A stretch of 64,000 nucleotides of DNA from Paractinoplanes tereljensis. GTDB taxonomy: Bacteria > Actinomycetota > Actinomycetes > Mycobacteriales > Micromonosporaceae. The stretch is taken from assembly GCF_016862435.1 (NCBI RefSeq), contig NZ_BOMY01000010.1, positions 1-64,000 on the forward strand, read 5' to 3'. Of this stretch, positions 9,946 through 18,285 are shown piece after piece. The notes below the pieces were generated by a model. That model did no database searches. It saw nothing but the letters and a program-made list of their open reading frames with translations, and was not told the DNA's origin. Made by a program: the position numbers and the translations under genes. Each line of letters opens with the position of its first letter. The first letter of the stretch is position 1.

Positions 9946-10027
9946 CCCACATGACCTCTCACGCCGACGGTCCGGCGCGCTGGAGCGAAGAACCGAGCGG
10001 TGCTCAGCCCACCGCCTCGTCGACGAC

Positions 10028-10297
10028 TCAGCCGCAAGTACCCGTGAGGTCCTCGTCGCCACCTCTGAAGCGAGGTTGGCCGGGTTCCGCCGCCGCTCGC
10101 GGCCGCCGATGGGTGGCAAACAAGATCATCTGTTTAGCGGCATTGGCGTAGGCCAGAGGTCCGACCAAGCCGGCGACGAGCAGTCGTCGACGCCCGAGTG
10201 GCGAGGCGACGGTGGTTACCGGCTGAACGCCAGGCGGAAATGGCAGCTCCTGGGCGACGGCGCTGGACCATTCGATCGTGATGCCAGCGTGGTCGTC
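10028..10297 (-). pseudogene. Unrecognised coding remnant
   Basis: One minus-strand frame reads as natural protein for about 70 codons (for example ITIEWSSAVAQELPF, then SPLGRRRLLVAGLVGPLAY), then a short tail to a TGA at 10028. An in-frame TAG lies just upstream and there is no start codon. I do not recognise the family. It sits in a stretch with other gene scraps, so it is probably the end of a broken gene. Confidence 0.3.
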
Positions 10298-10696
10298 GGT
10301 CTAGGTCTCGGTGCTGTCCAGGCTGGGCTCGACCTGCTAAAGGCGCCCGCAGAAGGTATGCCCCGATGCGGGGAGGGTAAACGACTTGATGGGCCGCTGT
10401 CGGCGTAGGCGTCCAAGCCGTGATCCGGACAGTGATCGTGTCGAACGACAGGGTGCATCGACTAAGGCTCGGTCCGGGCATACCAACCCCGCCCGGGCGG
10501 GGCAACCCCGCCCGGGCGCTGAAGAATGCCAAGGCGTCGTGCCGGGTCTCGACCTCGGCGTCCAGAAGCATGACCTTCGGCTCGCTGCGCAGCTCGCTCA
10601 CTATCAGCAGTTGGGCGAACCGCTGCGGGAAGCCGGACGGCGCCTTCTATGAGTACCTCAGAACCCGCAGCTCATCTTCGGATAATGGTCGCCGCC

Positions 10697-10940
10697 GGGT
10701 GACGACGCGGTCGGACGCACCCGCGCGATCGGCGAGTACGTCCGAAAGGCGCTTACCGCGGTCTTAGTAGGTCTTGCCGTTGGTTACGGCCGGCTGGACC
10801 AGCAGGGCCACTGGGGTCGTCGGTGTGGCTGGTCCGATCTTCGCTGCGGCGTTCTCCCGGGCGAGGAACGAGCCGAGTTCGCCGATCGTGCACATCAGCG
10901 GAGCCGGGAAGACGACCGTAGTGTTCTTGTCGACACCCAG
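10697..10940 (-). pseudogene. Duplicated 3' end of the slipin gene
   Basis: This segment matches 14581-14834, which covers the last 60 or so codons of the intact slipin gene and DNA beyond its stop. The translation keeps the slipin C terminus (LGVDKNTTVVFPAPL, then TIGELGSFLARENAAA, ending NGKTY before TAA at 10764). The copy lacks a 9-10 base in-frame stretch of the original. At 10941 the slipin homology ends abruptly against HD-domain sequence. It is an obvious partial duplication with no SPFH domain. Confidence 0.85.
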
Positions 10941-11324
10941 CGTTGGCGGGCCACGGTCATGCTGCGCCCGTTCGGGCCGACCGTCTGGTCGGCGTAGATC
11001 AGCGCGTCGGACACGGCGAGGATTCCCGCGGGAAGCCGACGATCTGGCTGCCAAGCCCTCGCGCTCGAGCCACGCATAGCGCGGCGGAGTAGTGCGCGAC
11101 CAGGCCGACGATCCGGCTCGGCCAGCCCGCGGCCTGCAGGTACCGGGCGCCGTCGATCGGGTGAAACCGGTGTCCTCCAGCACGGCCGTGTATCCGATGT
11201 CGTGCAGCCATCCCGCCGTGAGCAGGATGTCGCCCTCGCCGCGCGTACCGGTGGCGCCGGCGACCTGCTCGGCCGTGACCGTTTCGTGACCAAGTGAATT
11301 TGTTGTCGCATCGGTCGACGTCAT
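10941..11324 (-). pseudogene. Frameshifted HD-domain phosphohydrolase remnant
   Basis: The pieces of one HD-domain protein are spread over different minus-strand frames. One frame gives LLTAGWLHDIGYTAVLEDTG, with the HD motif in HDIGY. The next frame continues HPIDGARYLQAAGWPSRIVG and LVAHYSAALCVARARGL. A third gives SDALIYADQTVGPNGRSMTV. In order they match the usual actinobacterial HD protein. The conserved N-terminal helix is replaced by unrelated sequence, and the 3' end is cut by the slipin fragment. It is not functional. Confidence 0.75.
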
Positions 11325-11382
11325 CCGCGAACAGTCGTAGCCTGGCCGTTCGGCAAAGCCCTGGGTAACGGACGGTAACGCG

Positions 11383-11715
11383 ATGAGCGACGCGACGGTC
11401 GACGTCGAGACCAGCCCGGACGGCACCCTGGTCGTCCAGCCCCACGGCGTCCTCGACGCCGACGACGCGGTAGACCTGCGGCGAACCCTGGTGCACGCCA
11501 TGCGCCGGCTGCGCCCGATGCGACTGGTCGTCGACCTGCACGACGTACGCGACCTCGATCCCATCAACCTGGGCACCCTCGCCGCGGCCTGCCACCTCGG
11601 CGACGACCAGCATGTCGCGGTCTTCCTCGACCGCTGCTCCCGGGCGATCGCCGAACGACTCACCGCCGCGGGCGTCCCCGCTCACCGGCTGCGCTACACC
11701 ACATCGGCGGTCTGA
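11383..11715 (+). CDS. STAS-domain protein, anti-sigma-factor antagonist-like
   Basis: A 110-residue protein with the STAS fold: an N-terminal strand region (TLVVQPHGVLDADDAVDLR), the core strand LVVDLHDVRDLDPINLGTL, and a C-terminal helix (AIAERLTAAGVP). The position that is normally the phosphorylatable Ser of anti-sigma antagonists (D-S-T-G or D-S-S-G) reads DPINLG here, so regulation by Ser phosphorylation is doubtful. No partner anti-sigma kinase is adjacent. It is divergent from the HD remnant. Confidence 0.7.
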   Translation: MSDATVDVETSPDGTLVVQPHGVLDADDAVDLRRTLVHAMRRLRPMRLVVDLHDVRDLDPINLGTLAAACHLGDDQHVAVFLDRCSRAIAERLTAAGVPAHRLRYTTSAV

Positions 11716-11764
11716 ACCGATCGCCCGGTGTATGTCGGTTGATCGTGGCTGCATCGGCCAGCAG

Positions 11765-11862
11765 GCGGGTTGAGCCCGTGCACCCACCGGTAGACCGTGG
11801 CGTGATCGAACCGGATACCGCGTTCGGCGAGTAGTTCCTCGACGTCGCGGTAGGGGACTGTA
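11765..11862 (-). mobile_element. IS6-family transposase fragment
   Basis: About 30 codons match the N-terminal part of IS6/IS26-type transposases: YRDVEELLAERGIRFDHA, then TVYRWVHGLNPP. The DDE catalytic domain is absent, and no terminal inverted repeats can be matched. It is a dead remnant between the STAS gene and the pyruvate kinase-like gene. Confidence 0.75.
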
Positions 11863-11996
11863 AAGAGTTTCTTGACACTCGCTGCCCTGCTGTGTGTCCA
11901 GCACGGGGGCGTGGAGGACGAAAGCAGTCCGAGGGACGCGGCCCTCGGAACGCCGATGCCGGGGCTGGCGCTGGTGCCACGGATGTGCACATTCTG

Positions 11997-13820
11997 CTAT
12001 CGGACATCCCAGGAGTGGATGTGGCGCATGAGGGTCCGGCTCTTGGTTTGTACCTCGCTCATCCGGGCGAGGATGTCGTCGAGGGTTCGGATGGCGTCGG
12101 TGATGTGTGGCCCCTTGTTGAGCATGACGCAGTCGGCGCGTTCACCGGCGGCCGCGTCAGTGATCTCGGCCCGTGCGGGTTGCCCGGTCTTGGCGAGGGT
12201 TTCCAGGACCTGGGTCGCCCAGATGACCGGCACGTGGGCGGCTTCGCAGAGCGCGAGGATTTGCCGGGGTACTTCGGCGAGCCGTTCGAAGCCGATCTCG
12301 ACGGCCAGATCTCCCCGGGCGATCATGACGGCCACGCGTGGGTGCCGCATGGCGACCAGCATGATGGCGGGGAGGTTCTCGAAACCCTGCCGGGTCTCGA
12401 TCTTCAGCACGAGGCCGAGGTGATCAGCATTGGCGGCGTGGAGCCGGTCGAGTACGTGTTCGACGTCGCCAGCGGTGCGGATGAAGGACACGGCGACCAT
12501 GTCGGCGTGGGCGGCAATGAACGGCAGGTGCGAATCGTCCTCGGGGGTCAGTGCGGTCAGCGCCAGGACGGTGTCGGGCAGGTTGATGCCTTTCTCCGCG
12601 CCGAGATGCGATCCGCCGGGCTGGGCCTGGGTGATGCGTACGGTGGCCTCCCCGGGTTCGACGGACTCGACGACCGCGGCTATCCGGCCGTCGTCGAACA
12701 GCACCGGGTCGCCGGGGCGCAGCGCGGCGATGGCTTCGGCCAGCGTGCAGCCCAGGCGTGTCAGGTGCCCAACGCTGGCCATGTGGGACGGCGCGAGATC
12801 GGTGGTCAGCACGAGTTGCTGACCGGTGTTGAGGGTCAGTCGCCGGATGACCGGTGGGATTCCCCCGGCGGTGGTCGCGCTATCGGAGCACCACAGCTTC
12901 GCGCCGTTGTCGAGATAGGTGTTGTGGTGTCCCTGCGCGAGCACGCCGTCCGGGCTGACGGTGGTCACGGTGAAGGTGCGTTCGGGTCCGCGGGTGTCGT
13001 GCAGGGTGATGACGTCGCCGGGACCGCGGGCGGAGAGCCAGGCTTCGTCGACGTGCACCGCGAGAGCCGGATGCCGGGCCGGGGCGGCCGGTGCCGGAGG
13101 GGATGCGGGGTGGTGCGCGGGGGTCAGCCAGAGTCCTGCGGGGGCGAGCACGTGTCCGGACTCGTCGCGGGTGACCCGGGCGCGGCCGACTGCCGGCCCG
13201 TCGAGGATCGGACCCGTGCGCAATTTCGGGCCGGGAAGATCCATCGAAACCCGTACGCTTCGCCCGGCTGTCGTGGCGGCGGCCCGGACGTTGGCGGCCA
13301 TCCGCTGCCAAGCGGCGGGCTCATCGTGGGCGCAGTTGACACGGGCAACATCCATGCCCGCGTCGACCAGTGCCGTCACGAGTCGGGGATCGTCCGCGGC
13401 CTCGCTGGGAAAGGTCACCATGATTCTGGTGGGCCGGTCGGGGCGCATCGGCCCGAACAGAGCGTCCGAATTGGCCTTCAGGATCGCGTCGCCGCCGTCG
13501 AGAGCACTGTTGATCGCGTCAAGGTTCCACGGGCCGGTGTCGCCGCGCAATGCGGCCAGGACGTTACGGCCAGCGTGGACTTTTGCCTGAACGTTGGCTT
13601 CAGCGGTGGCCAGCGAGGTGGCGCCGATGTCCATCAGGTCGTTCTGCAGTTCTCGTCGATCGCGACGGCGCAGAGTCGTGTAGTGCACGAGGTTCACCGC
13701 CCCGGCACGATGTTGCGGCGCGACGGCGGCGATGGCAACGGACTGCGCCGCCTCAGCATCTGACAGATCGTCGAGCAGAGTGTCGAGCCTGGCGATCAAC
13801 ATATCCAGTGACTGTTGCAT
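11997..13820 (-). CDS. Pyruvate kinase-like protein with N-terminal extension
   Basis: A 607-residue protein predicted to bind phosphoenolpyruvate/ADP. The pyruvate kinase barrel is recognisable from about residue 130: DVARVNCAHDEP, MDLPGPKLRTG, VSFIRTAGDVEHV, LKIETRQGFENLP, MIARGDLAVEIG and VIWATQVLE. An extra N-terminal domain of about 130 residues precedes it. The C-terminal allosteric domain of ordinary pyruvate kinases is missing, since the protein ends soon after the barrel. I start at ATG 13820 (GGAAGG upstream). Paralogues of this shape occur in actinobacterial hypoxia gene sets (family knowledge). Catalytic activity is inferred. Confidence 0.8.
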   Translation of the reverse strand: MQQSLDMLIARLDTLLDDLSDAEAAQSVAIAAVAPQHRAGAVNLVHYTTLRRRDRRELQNDLMDIGATSLATAEANVQAKVHAGRNVLAALRGDTGPWNLDAINSALDGGDAILKANSDALFGPMRPDRPTRIMVTFPSEAADDPRLVTALVDAGMDVARVNCAHDEPAAWQRMAANVRAAATTAGRSVRVSMDLPGPKLRTGPILDGPAVGRARVTRDESGHVLAPAGLWLTPAHHPASPPAPAAPARHPALAVHVDEAWLSARGPGDVITLHDTRGPERTFTVTTVSPDGVLAQGHHNTYLDNGAKLWCSDSATTAGGIPPVIRRLTLNTGQQLVLTTDLAPSHMASVGHLTRLGCTLAEAIAALRPGDPVLFDDGRIAAVVESVEPGEATVRITQAQPGGSHLGAEKGINLPDTVLALTALTPEDDSHLPFIAAHADMVAVSFIRTAGDVEHVLDRLHAANADHLGLVLKIETRQGFENLPAIMLVAMRHPRVAVMIARGDLAVEIGFERLAEVPRQILALCEAAHVPVIWATQVLETLAKTGQPARAEITDAAAGERADCVMLNKGPHITDAIRTLDDILARMSEVQTKSRTLMRHIHSWDVR

Positions 13821-13947
13821 GATCTTGCTGTTCCTTCCGACACGGCGAGCTTGACAAGGCCGTTTACGAGCCACGTCCACGCGGGGTCAGGACGCAGAGA
13901 CGCTGGTGTGCTGGCAACTCGGGTGTGGCCCTGCCCGGCACGGATAC

Positions 13948-14247
13948 CTACGGTTTGGCGGTAGGTGTCTCAATTGAGCGGCGTACGAGCCGCTCGACAA
14001 AAATGCCCACAAAACTGCGGATACGGGCGGTGGCAAAGCCGCTGTAGAACGTGCGTACCCGGCTGGTGAGCTCGGCGGTCGAGATCTGATCCCGGGTGTA
14101 CCGCCGCCCGAGTCGGCTGACGATCTCCACAATCTGGTCCTCGTCGTTCCGTTCCTTTGCCGGCGAGGCGACCTGGGCCACTTCTGTCACGGGCGGCACG
14201 AGAAGGGAGGACCGGGCGGTGATCTTCCGAACAGGTGGTTCAGGCAT
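13948..14247 (-). CDS. Small three-helix dimerisation-domain protein
   Basis: A 99-residue protein. From residue 38 it matches the small actinobacterial three-helix bundle dimerisation family: IVEIVSRLGRRYTRDQ, then VRTFYSGFATARIRSFVGIF and a closing VERLVRR helix. The first 35 residues are disordered. These proteins are frequently encoded beside stress and dormancy genes; no biochemical role is established. It lies upstream of the pyruvate kinase-like gene on the same strand, 127 bases apart. A GGGACCTAA sequence at 14395-14403 upstream resembles half a DosR-type site. Confidence 0.6.
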   Translation of the reverse strand: MPEPPVRKITARSSLLVPPVTEVAQVASPAKERNDEDQIVEIVSRLGRRYTRDQISTAELTSRVRTFYSGFATARIRSFVGIFVERLVRRSIETPTAKP

Positions 14248-14648
14248 GACGTCAGCGCCTCATATAGGTAATTCCAAGCCTTACACGCCCGCCGTGTTCG
14301 GCCCCCGATGCCGTCATGAACAGTCGAAGTCGGCACGAGTGAACTCCGGCGAAAGTCGACTCGGGTAATGCCAGACGACGGCAACCCCATGCCAGGGACC
14401 TAACCGGACGGCAGCGAACACACCTCTGAAGTCTGCAGGCCGTTCGCGTCCATGGTCTCCTCCTCCAGGATTTGCCGGTTGCGCAGCTAGGCCACTTGAT
14501 CAGCCAAATTTGATCAAGACCCAGAACAGCTATTTTTGGGGACCTTGGCGGGAAACAAGCGTCGGCACAGGAGCCGAATCGGGTGACGGACACGGTCGGA
14601 CGGACCCGCGCGATCAGCGAGTACGTCCGAAAGCTGCCTACCGCGGTC
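14248..14648. other. 401-base intergenic region with a repeat
   Basis: No gene is supported. It holds repeat family 1 copy 2 (14486-14571), the 3' flank of slipin that was copied to 10697, and the presumed promoter of the three-helix protein gene on the left. Confidence 0.5.
14486..14571 (+). repeat. Intergenic repeat family 1, copy 2
   Basis: Matches 6255-6340 over about 86 bases. It contains TTTTTGGGGACCTTGGCGGG, whose left half resembles a DosR-type half-site. Its function is unknown. Confidence 0.65.
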
Positions 14649-15506
14649 TTAGGAGGTTTTGCCGTTGGCTGTGGCCGGCTGGACCGGCAGGGCCACCGGG
14701 GTCGGCGGGGTAGCCGGCGTGTTTGGTCCGGCCGTCGCCGCGGCGTTCTCGCGGGCGAGGAACGAGCCGAGTTCGCCGATCGTGCTCATCAGCGGCGCCG
14801 GGAAGACGACCGTGGTGTTCTTGTCGACACCCAGCTCGACCAGGCTCTGCAGGTTCCGCAACTGCAACGCGAGCGGGTGGGCCATCATGATGTCCGCAGC
14901 CGTGCCCAGGGCATCCGCGGCGAGCGCTTCGCCTTCGGCGGCGATGATCTTCGCGCGCTTCTCCCGCTCAGCCTCGGCCTGCCGCGCCATCGCCCGTTTC
15001 ATGCTGTCGGGCAGCTGGATGTCCTTGAGCTCGACCAGCGTGACTTCGACGCCCCAGTCCTCGGTGGCGACGTCGAGGATCGTCTTGATGTCGATGTTGA
15101 TCCGGTCGGTCTCGGACAGGGTCTCGTCGAGGGTGTGCTGGCCGACGACCTTGCGCAGGGTGGTCTGGGCGATCTGGTTGATGGCCGCGTTCACGTTCTC
15201 GATCGCAACGACCGATTTCACCGGGTCGACGATCCGGAAGTAGGCGACAGCGGAGACGTCAACGCTGACGTTGTCGCGGGTGATGATGCCCTGCGACTGG
15301 ATCGGCATGGTGACGATCCGCAGGCTGACCCGGTTCAGCACGTCGATGAACGGGATGATCACGGTGAGCCCGGCCTGCCGGGTGCCGATGACCCGGCCGA
15401 GGCGGAAGAGAACACCCTGCTCGTACTGCTTGACGACCTTCACAGCGAGCGTGAGCAGGAGGAGCCCGGCGATAGCGATGGTGACGATGATCCAGATGGC
15501 TGGCAT
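14649..15506 (-). CDS. Slipin / SPFH (band 7) membrane protein
   Basis: A 285-residue stomatin-like protein. One N-terminal transmembrane helix (IWIIVTIAIAGLLLLTLAV) is followed by the SPFH domain. Typical slipin blocks are visible: QYEQGVLFRLGRVIG, PIQSQGIITRDNVSV, TTLRKVVGQHTLDE, and the coiled-coil helix RQAEAEREKRAKIIAAEGE. The start at ATG 15506 has AGGA upstream and places the helix at the N terminus. No NfeD partner is adjacent. A partial duplicate of its 3' end lies at 10697-10940. Slipins organise membrane microdomains and protease complexes (family knowledge). Confidence 0.9.
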   Translation of the reverse strand: MPAIWIIVTIAIAGLLLLTLAVKVVKQYEQGVLFRLGRVIGTRQAGLTVIIPFIDVLNRVSLRIVTMPIQSQGIITRDNVSVDVSAVAYFRIVDPVKSVVAIENVNAAINQIAQTTLRKVVGQHTLDETLSETDRINIDIKTILDVATEDWGVEVTLVELKDIQLPDSMKRAMARQAEAEREKRAKIIAAEGEALAADALGTAADIMMAHPLALQLRNLQSLVELGVDKNTTVVFPAPLMSTIGELGSFLARENAAATAGPNTPATPPTPVALPVQPATANGKTS

Positions 15507-15633
15507 GGCAGAGTTCCTGACCCCGGCGCTGGGCCGGATGTCTGTGCTGCGGGGAGGTGCAGGACCAGCCGGCGCGGGGCGCATCGGCCTGGTCGTCTGG
15601 TGGTCAAGGGCGCCCCACCGGGTGGTGAAGCGG

Positions 15634-15656
15634 CAGCCACCGGGGTCTCGAGCGAC
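15634..15656 (+). repeat. Intergenic repeat family 3 (CAGCCACCGGGG), copy A
   Basis: A 23-base core starting CAGCCACCGGGG, then TCTCGAGCGAC. It is one of four copies in the window (others at 22119, 26441 and 34785). Weaker similarity extends about 50 bases to its left (GGTGGTGAAGCGG). It lies 128 bases upstream of the slipin start, in the opposite orientation. Confidence 0.65.
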
Positions 15657-15713
15657 GGCCCCAACGATACGCCGGCTCCTCCCCGAAGGAAGCAGCCGGC
15701 GACGGTGCTGAGG

Positions 15714-16304
15714 TCAGATGAGCCAGCGGTTCTTCTGGACGAAGGTCAGCTGCGCCCACCGACGGCCCAGGCCCCAGGTGTGCCCGGCGTAGGTCAGGGC
15801 GAGCACGACCAGGCCCACGGCGTACACGAAGTGGTAGTCGATGATCGGATTGGACGATCCGCTGGCCTCGCCAGATGCGGTGTGCTGGGCGAGGGGGAAC
15901 TCGGCGAACCACATCATCGCCAGCACGAGCACGCCGGCGCCGGCGGCGATCCGCATGCCGATGCCGGCGATCAGAGCGATGCCGACGGCGAGCATGGCCA
16001 GCATGAACAGGCCGTTGGCGTACCAGGTGCCGGCCATCGTGTGGAACATCGACTGGAACGGGCCGACGTCAACCGACGACAGGAAGCCCTTGGTGGGTGA
16101 TCCGCCGTTGATCCACGCCTTGGCCGACGGTGTCGAATAGCCGAGGCCGAAAGTCTTGTCGAGGAAGGCCCACAGGAACACGAATCCTGTGGAGATCCGC
16201 AGAACGGCCAGGGCCTTGGCGGCGGCGGCCGTGAGCATGGAACCTGGTGCCTCGACGTATTCCAGAGCGTGGGTGGCGGTGGGGGTGGGCCTGACGACGC
16301 TCAT
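15714..16304 (-). CDS. DoxX-family membrane protein
   Basis: A 196-residue protein with four predicted transmembrane helices. It belongs to the DoxX / thiosulfate:quinone oxidoreductase large-subunit-like family: RISTGFVFLWAFLDKTFGLG near the N terminus, then conserved AGTWYANGLFMLAML and PIIDYHFVYAVGLVVLAL. Some members pass electrons to quinone, but the substrate here is unknown. ATG 16304 is the start, with GAGGAG 5 bases upstream. It is divergent from the histidine kinase gene; the perfect DosR-type palindrome at 16387-16400 lies between them. Confidence 0.8.
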   Translation of the reverse strand: MSVVRPTPTATHALEYVEAPGSMLTAAAAKALAVLRISTGFVFLWAFLDKTFGLGYSTPSAKAWINGGSPTKGFLSSVDVGPFQSMFHTMAGTWYANGLFMLAMLAVGIALIAGIGMRIAAGAGVLVLAMMWFAEFPLAQHTASGEASGSSNPIIDYHFVYAVGLVVLALTYAGHTWGLGRRWAQLTFVQKNRWLI

Positions 16305-16386
16305 GGGTTCTCCTCGGTAAATGTAGACATTCATCACTCTCGTCCCCGCTGTACCGGAGCGCGCGGGCTACAGGGCCCTACCGGAC

Positions 16387-16400
16387 GGGACTAAAGTCCC
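16387..16400. promoter_or_regulatory. Perfect DosR/DevR-type palindrome
   Basis: GGGACTAAAGTCCC is a perfect palindrome outside its central AA pair and equals the core of the mycobacterial DosR consensus (GGGACTWWAGTCCC). It is centred about 53 bases upstream of the kinase ATG and about 90 bases upstream of the doxX-like ATG, so it could serve both divergent genes. The identification rests on the consensus. The responding regulator is not in this window. Confidence 0.85.
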
Positions 16401-16446
16401 GCCGCCGCCCAAGGTCCGGGACCGCGACGGGAGCCGTCGGCCGCGG

Positions 16447-18198
16447 ATGACCGATAGCATGAGTCGCGTGGCCGGTGAACCGGAGGCAGACCACGGCGGC
16501 CCGCAACGCGACCCGCCGTCGCTCGGTCTGACCCCGCTGTCCCGGATCCGCCTCGACGAGTTGCTGCGGGAGATGCTGGATCGCGTCGGTGACGTGGTCG
16601 CCAGTCGCGAACGGCTCCGCTCGCTGCTCAATGCCGTCGTGGTCATCGGCGGCGACCTGGAGTTGCGGACCGTGCTGCAACGGATCGTTGCCGCTGCCTG
16701 CGGGCTGGCCGGGGCCCGCTATGCGGCGCTGGGCATCGTCGGGTCCGATCGGCAGCTGTCCGACTTCATCACCCACGGCATCGACGAAGATCTGCACGCG
16801 GCCATCGGCGAGCTGCCGCACGGCCGCGGGGTGCTGGGCCTGTTGATCAGTGACCCGAGCGCGGTCCGGATGCCGGACATCACCCAACATCCGCGATCGC
16901 ACGGCTTCCCGCCGAACCACCCGCCGATGCACAGTTTCCTCGGCGTCCCGATCAGAATCCGCGACCAGGTCTTCGGCAATCTGTATCTCTCGGAGAAGCA
17001 GGGCGCGGCGGAATTCACCGAGGACGACGAGGAGATCGTTGTCGCGCTCGCCGCGGCCGCAGGCGTAGCGATCGACAACGCCCGACTGTTCGCGCTGGCT
17101 ACTCGGCGGGAGCGTTGGGTCACCGCCGCCGCTGAGATCACGGCAGCCCTGCTCGGAAAGGTGCGGCGGTCCGAGGCGCTGCACCTGATCGCCCGCCGCG
17201 CCCGCGAGGTGGCGGACGCCGACCTGGTGATGGTGCTGCTTTACGACGACGCGGCCGGCCAGTTCACCATCGAGGCTGTTGCCGGCCCGGGCACCGTCAC
17301 GCCAGGACTGCTCGGCGCCGTCCTGGCGGCGGCCGACACGACCTTCGTCGATGCGGTGACGAGACCGCAGCGCATGCTGCTGGACGACCTTCGCGGATCG
17401 GCGCCGTGGCCTGTCCCCATGCCGGACGGCCCGGCCATGGTTGCCCCACTGGGAGGTTCGGACGTCCTGCACGGGGTCCTGATCGTCGGCCACGGCGCCG
17501 AGAACGACGCCCGCGACGACGACGTTGTCCTGCTGTCGAGCTTCGCCGACCAGGCCGTTCTCGCTCTGGAACGCGCCCAGGCCCAGGACGAGCGGGAGCT
17601 GCTGGTGGTACTGGCGGATCGCGAGCGAATCGCCCGCGACCTGCACGACGTCGTCATCCAGCGGCTGTTCGCCACCGGAATGGAACTGCAGAGCACCGTG
17701 CCGCACACGACGCGACCGGAGGTCGCCAAGAGGATCAACCATGCCGTTGACGCCCTCGACGAGACCATCCGCGACATCCGCCGGTCGATCTTCGAGCTGC
17801 GTACTCCGGTAGGGGCGTCCCTGCGCACCGAATTACACGACATCGTGGAGGCAGCCACCGAGGTGCTCGGATTCCGGCCCGTACTGGACACCTCCGGGCC
17901 GGTCGACAGCGCCGTGCCCGACGACGTGGTCCCGCAGATCGTGGCGGTCCTGCGCGAAGCACTCGCCAACGTCGCCCGCCACGCCAAGGCCAGCACAGTG
18001 CGAGTCACGGTGCGCGCCGCCGGCGATCAGATCACGGTGATCGTCGAAGACAACGGCGTGGGCACTGATCCGGCACTCGCCCGTGGCGGTCTCGTCAATC
18101 TGCAGGACCGCGCCAGCGACCTCGGCGGCACCTTCGAGGTACGCCGCGGAGAGGGCGGAGGCACCGTTCTCCACTGGCGGGTGCCCCTGACCGGCTGA
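16447..18198 (+). CDS. DevS/DosT-like GAF histidine kinase
   Basis: A 583-residue sensor kinase. GAF1 spans about residues 60-215, GAF2 about 230-375, the HisKA_3 dimerisation domain has phosphoacceptor H400 in RDLHDVVIQRLFATGMELQ, and the HATPase has EALANVARHAKAS and VEDNGVG. GAF1 keeps the block GFPPNHPPMHSFLGVPIR; H158 aligns with the haem-ligand His of mycobacterial DosS/DosT, so an O2/NO/redox-sensing haem is likely. There is no transmembrane segment, so the kinase is cytosolic. It probably phosphorylates a NarL-type DosR regulator, which is not encoded nearby. A perfect DosR-type box upstream suggests autoregulation. Confidence 0.9.
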   Translation: MTDSMSRVAGEPEADHGGPQRDPPSLGLTPLSRIRLDELLREMLDRVGDVVASRERLRSLLNAVVVIGGDLELRTVLQRIVAAACGLAGARYAALGIVGSDRQLSDFITHGIDEDLHAAIGELPHGRGVLGLLISDPSAVRMPDITQHPRSHGFPPNHPPMHSFLGVPIRIRDQVFGNLYLSEKQGAAEFTEDDEEIVVALAAAAGVAIDNARLFALATRRERWVTAAAEITAALLGKVRRSEALHLIARRAREVADADLVMVLLYDDAAGQFTIEAVAGPGTVTPGLLGAVLAAADTTFVDAVTRPQRMLLDDLRGSAPWPVPMPDGPAMVAPLGGSDVLHGVLIVGHGAENDARDDDVVLLSSFADQAVLALERAQAQDERELLVVLADRERIARDLHDVVIQRLFATGMELQSTVPHTTRPEVAKRINHAVDALDETIRDIRRSIFELRTPVGASLRTELHDIVEAATEVLGFRPVLDTSGPVDSAVPDDVVPQIVAVLREALANVARHAKASTVRVTVRAAGDQITVIVEDNGVGTDPALARGGLVNLQDRASDLGGTFEVRRGEGGGTVLHWRVPLTG

Positions 18199-18285
18199 CC
18201 CGGGTCGAGCCGGCGCCGGCGAAATTCACCCTACGGACCAGGTTCTCCGGCCCGGCCTACCTGTCCCTCCGCGTCCAGCGATGGA

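Noticed and set aside
11892..13763. 623-codon open frame opposite the pyruvate kinase-like gene
   Set aside because: It is an antisense shadow in GC-rich DNA. Its Gly/Asp/Val-rich translation has no motif, while the minus frame has all the pyruvate kinase motifs.
14533..14553. DosR-like site in repeat family 1 copy 2
   Set aside because: Only the left half (TTGGGGAC) matches; the other half is unrelated and copy 1 is worse.
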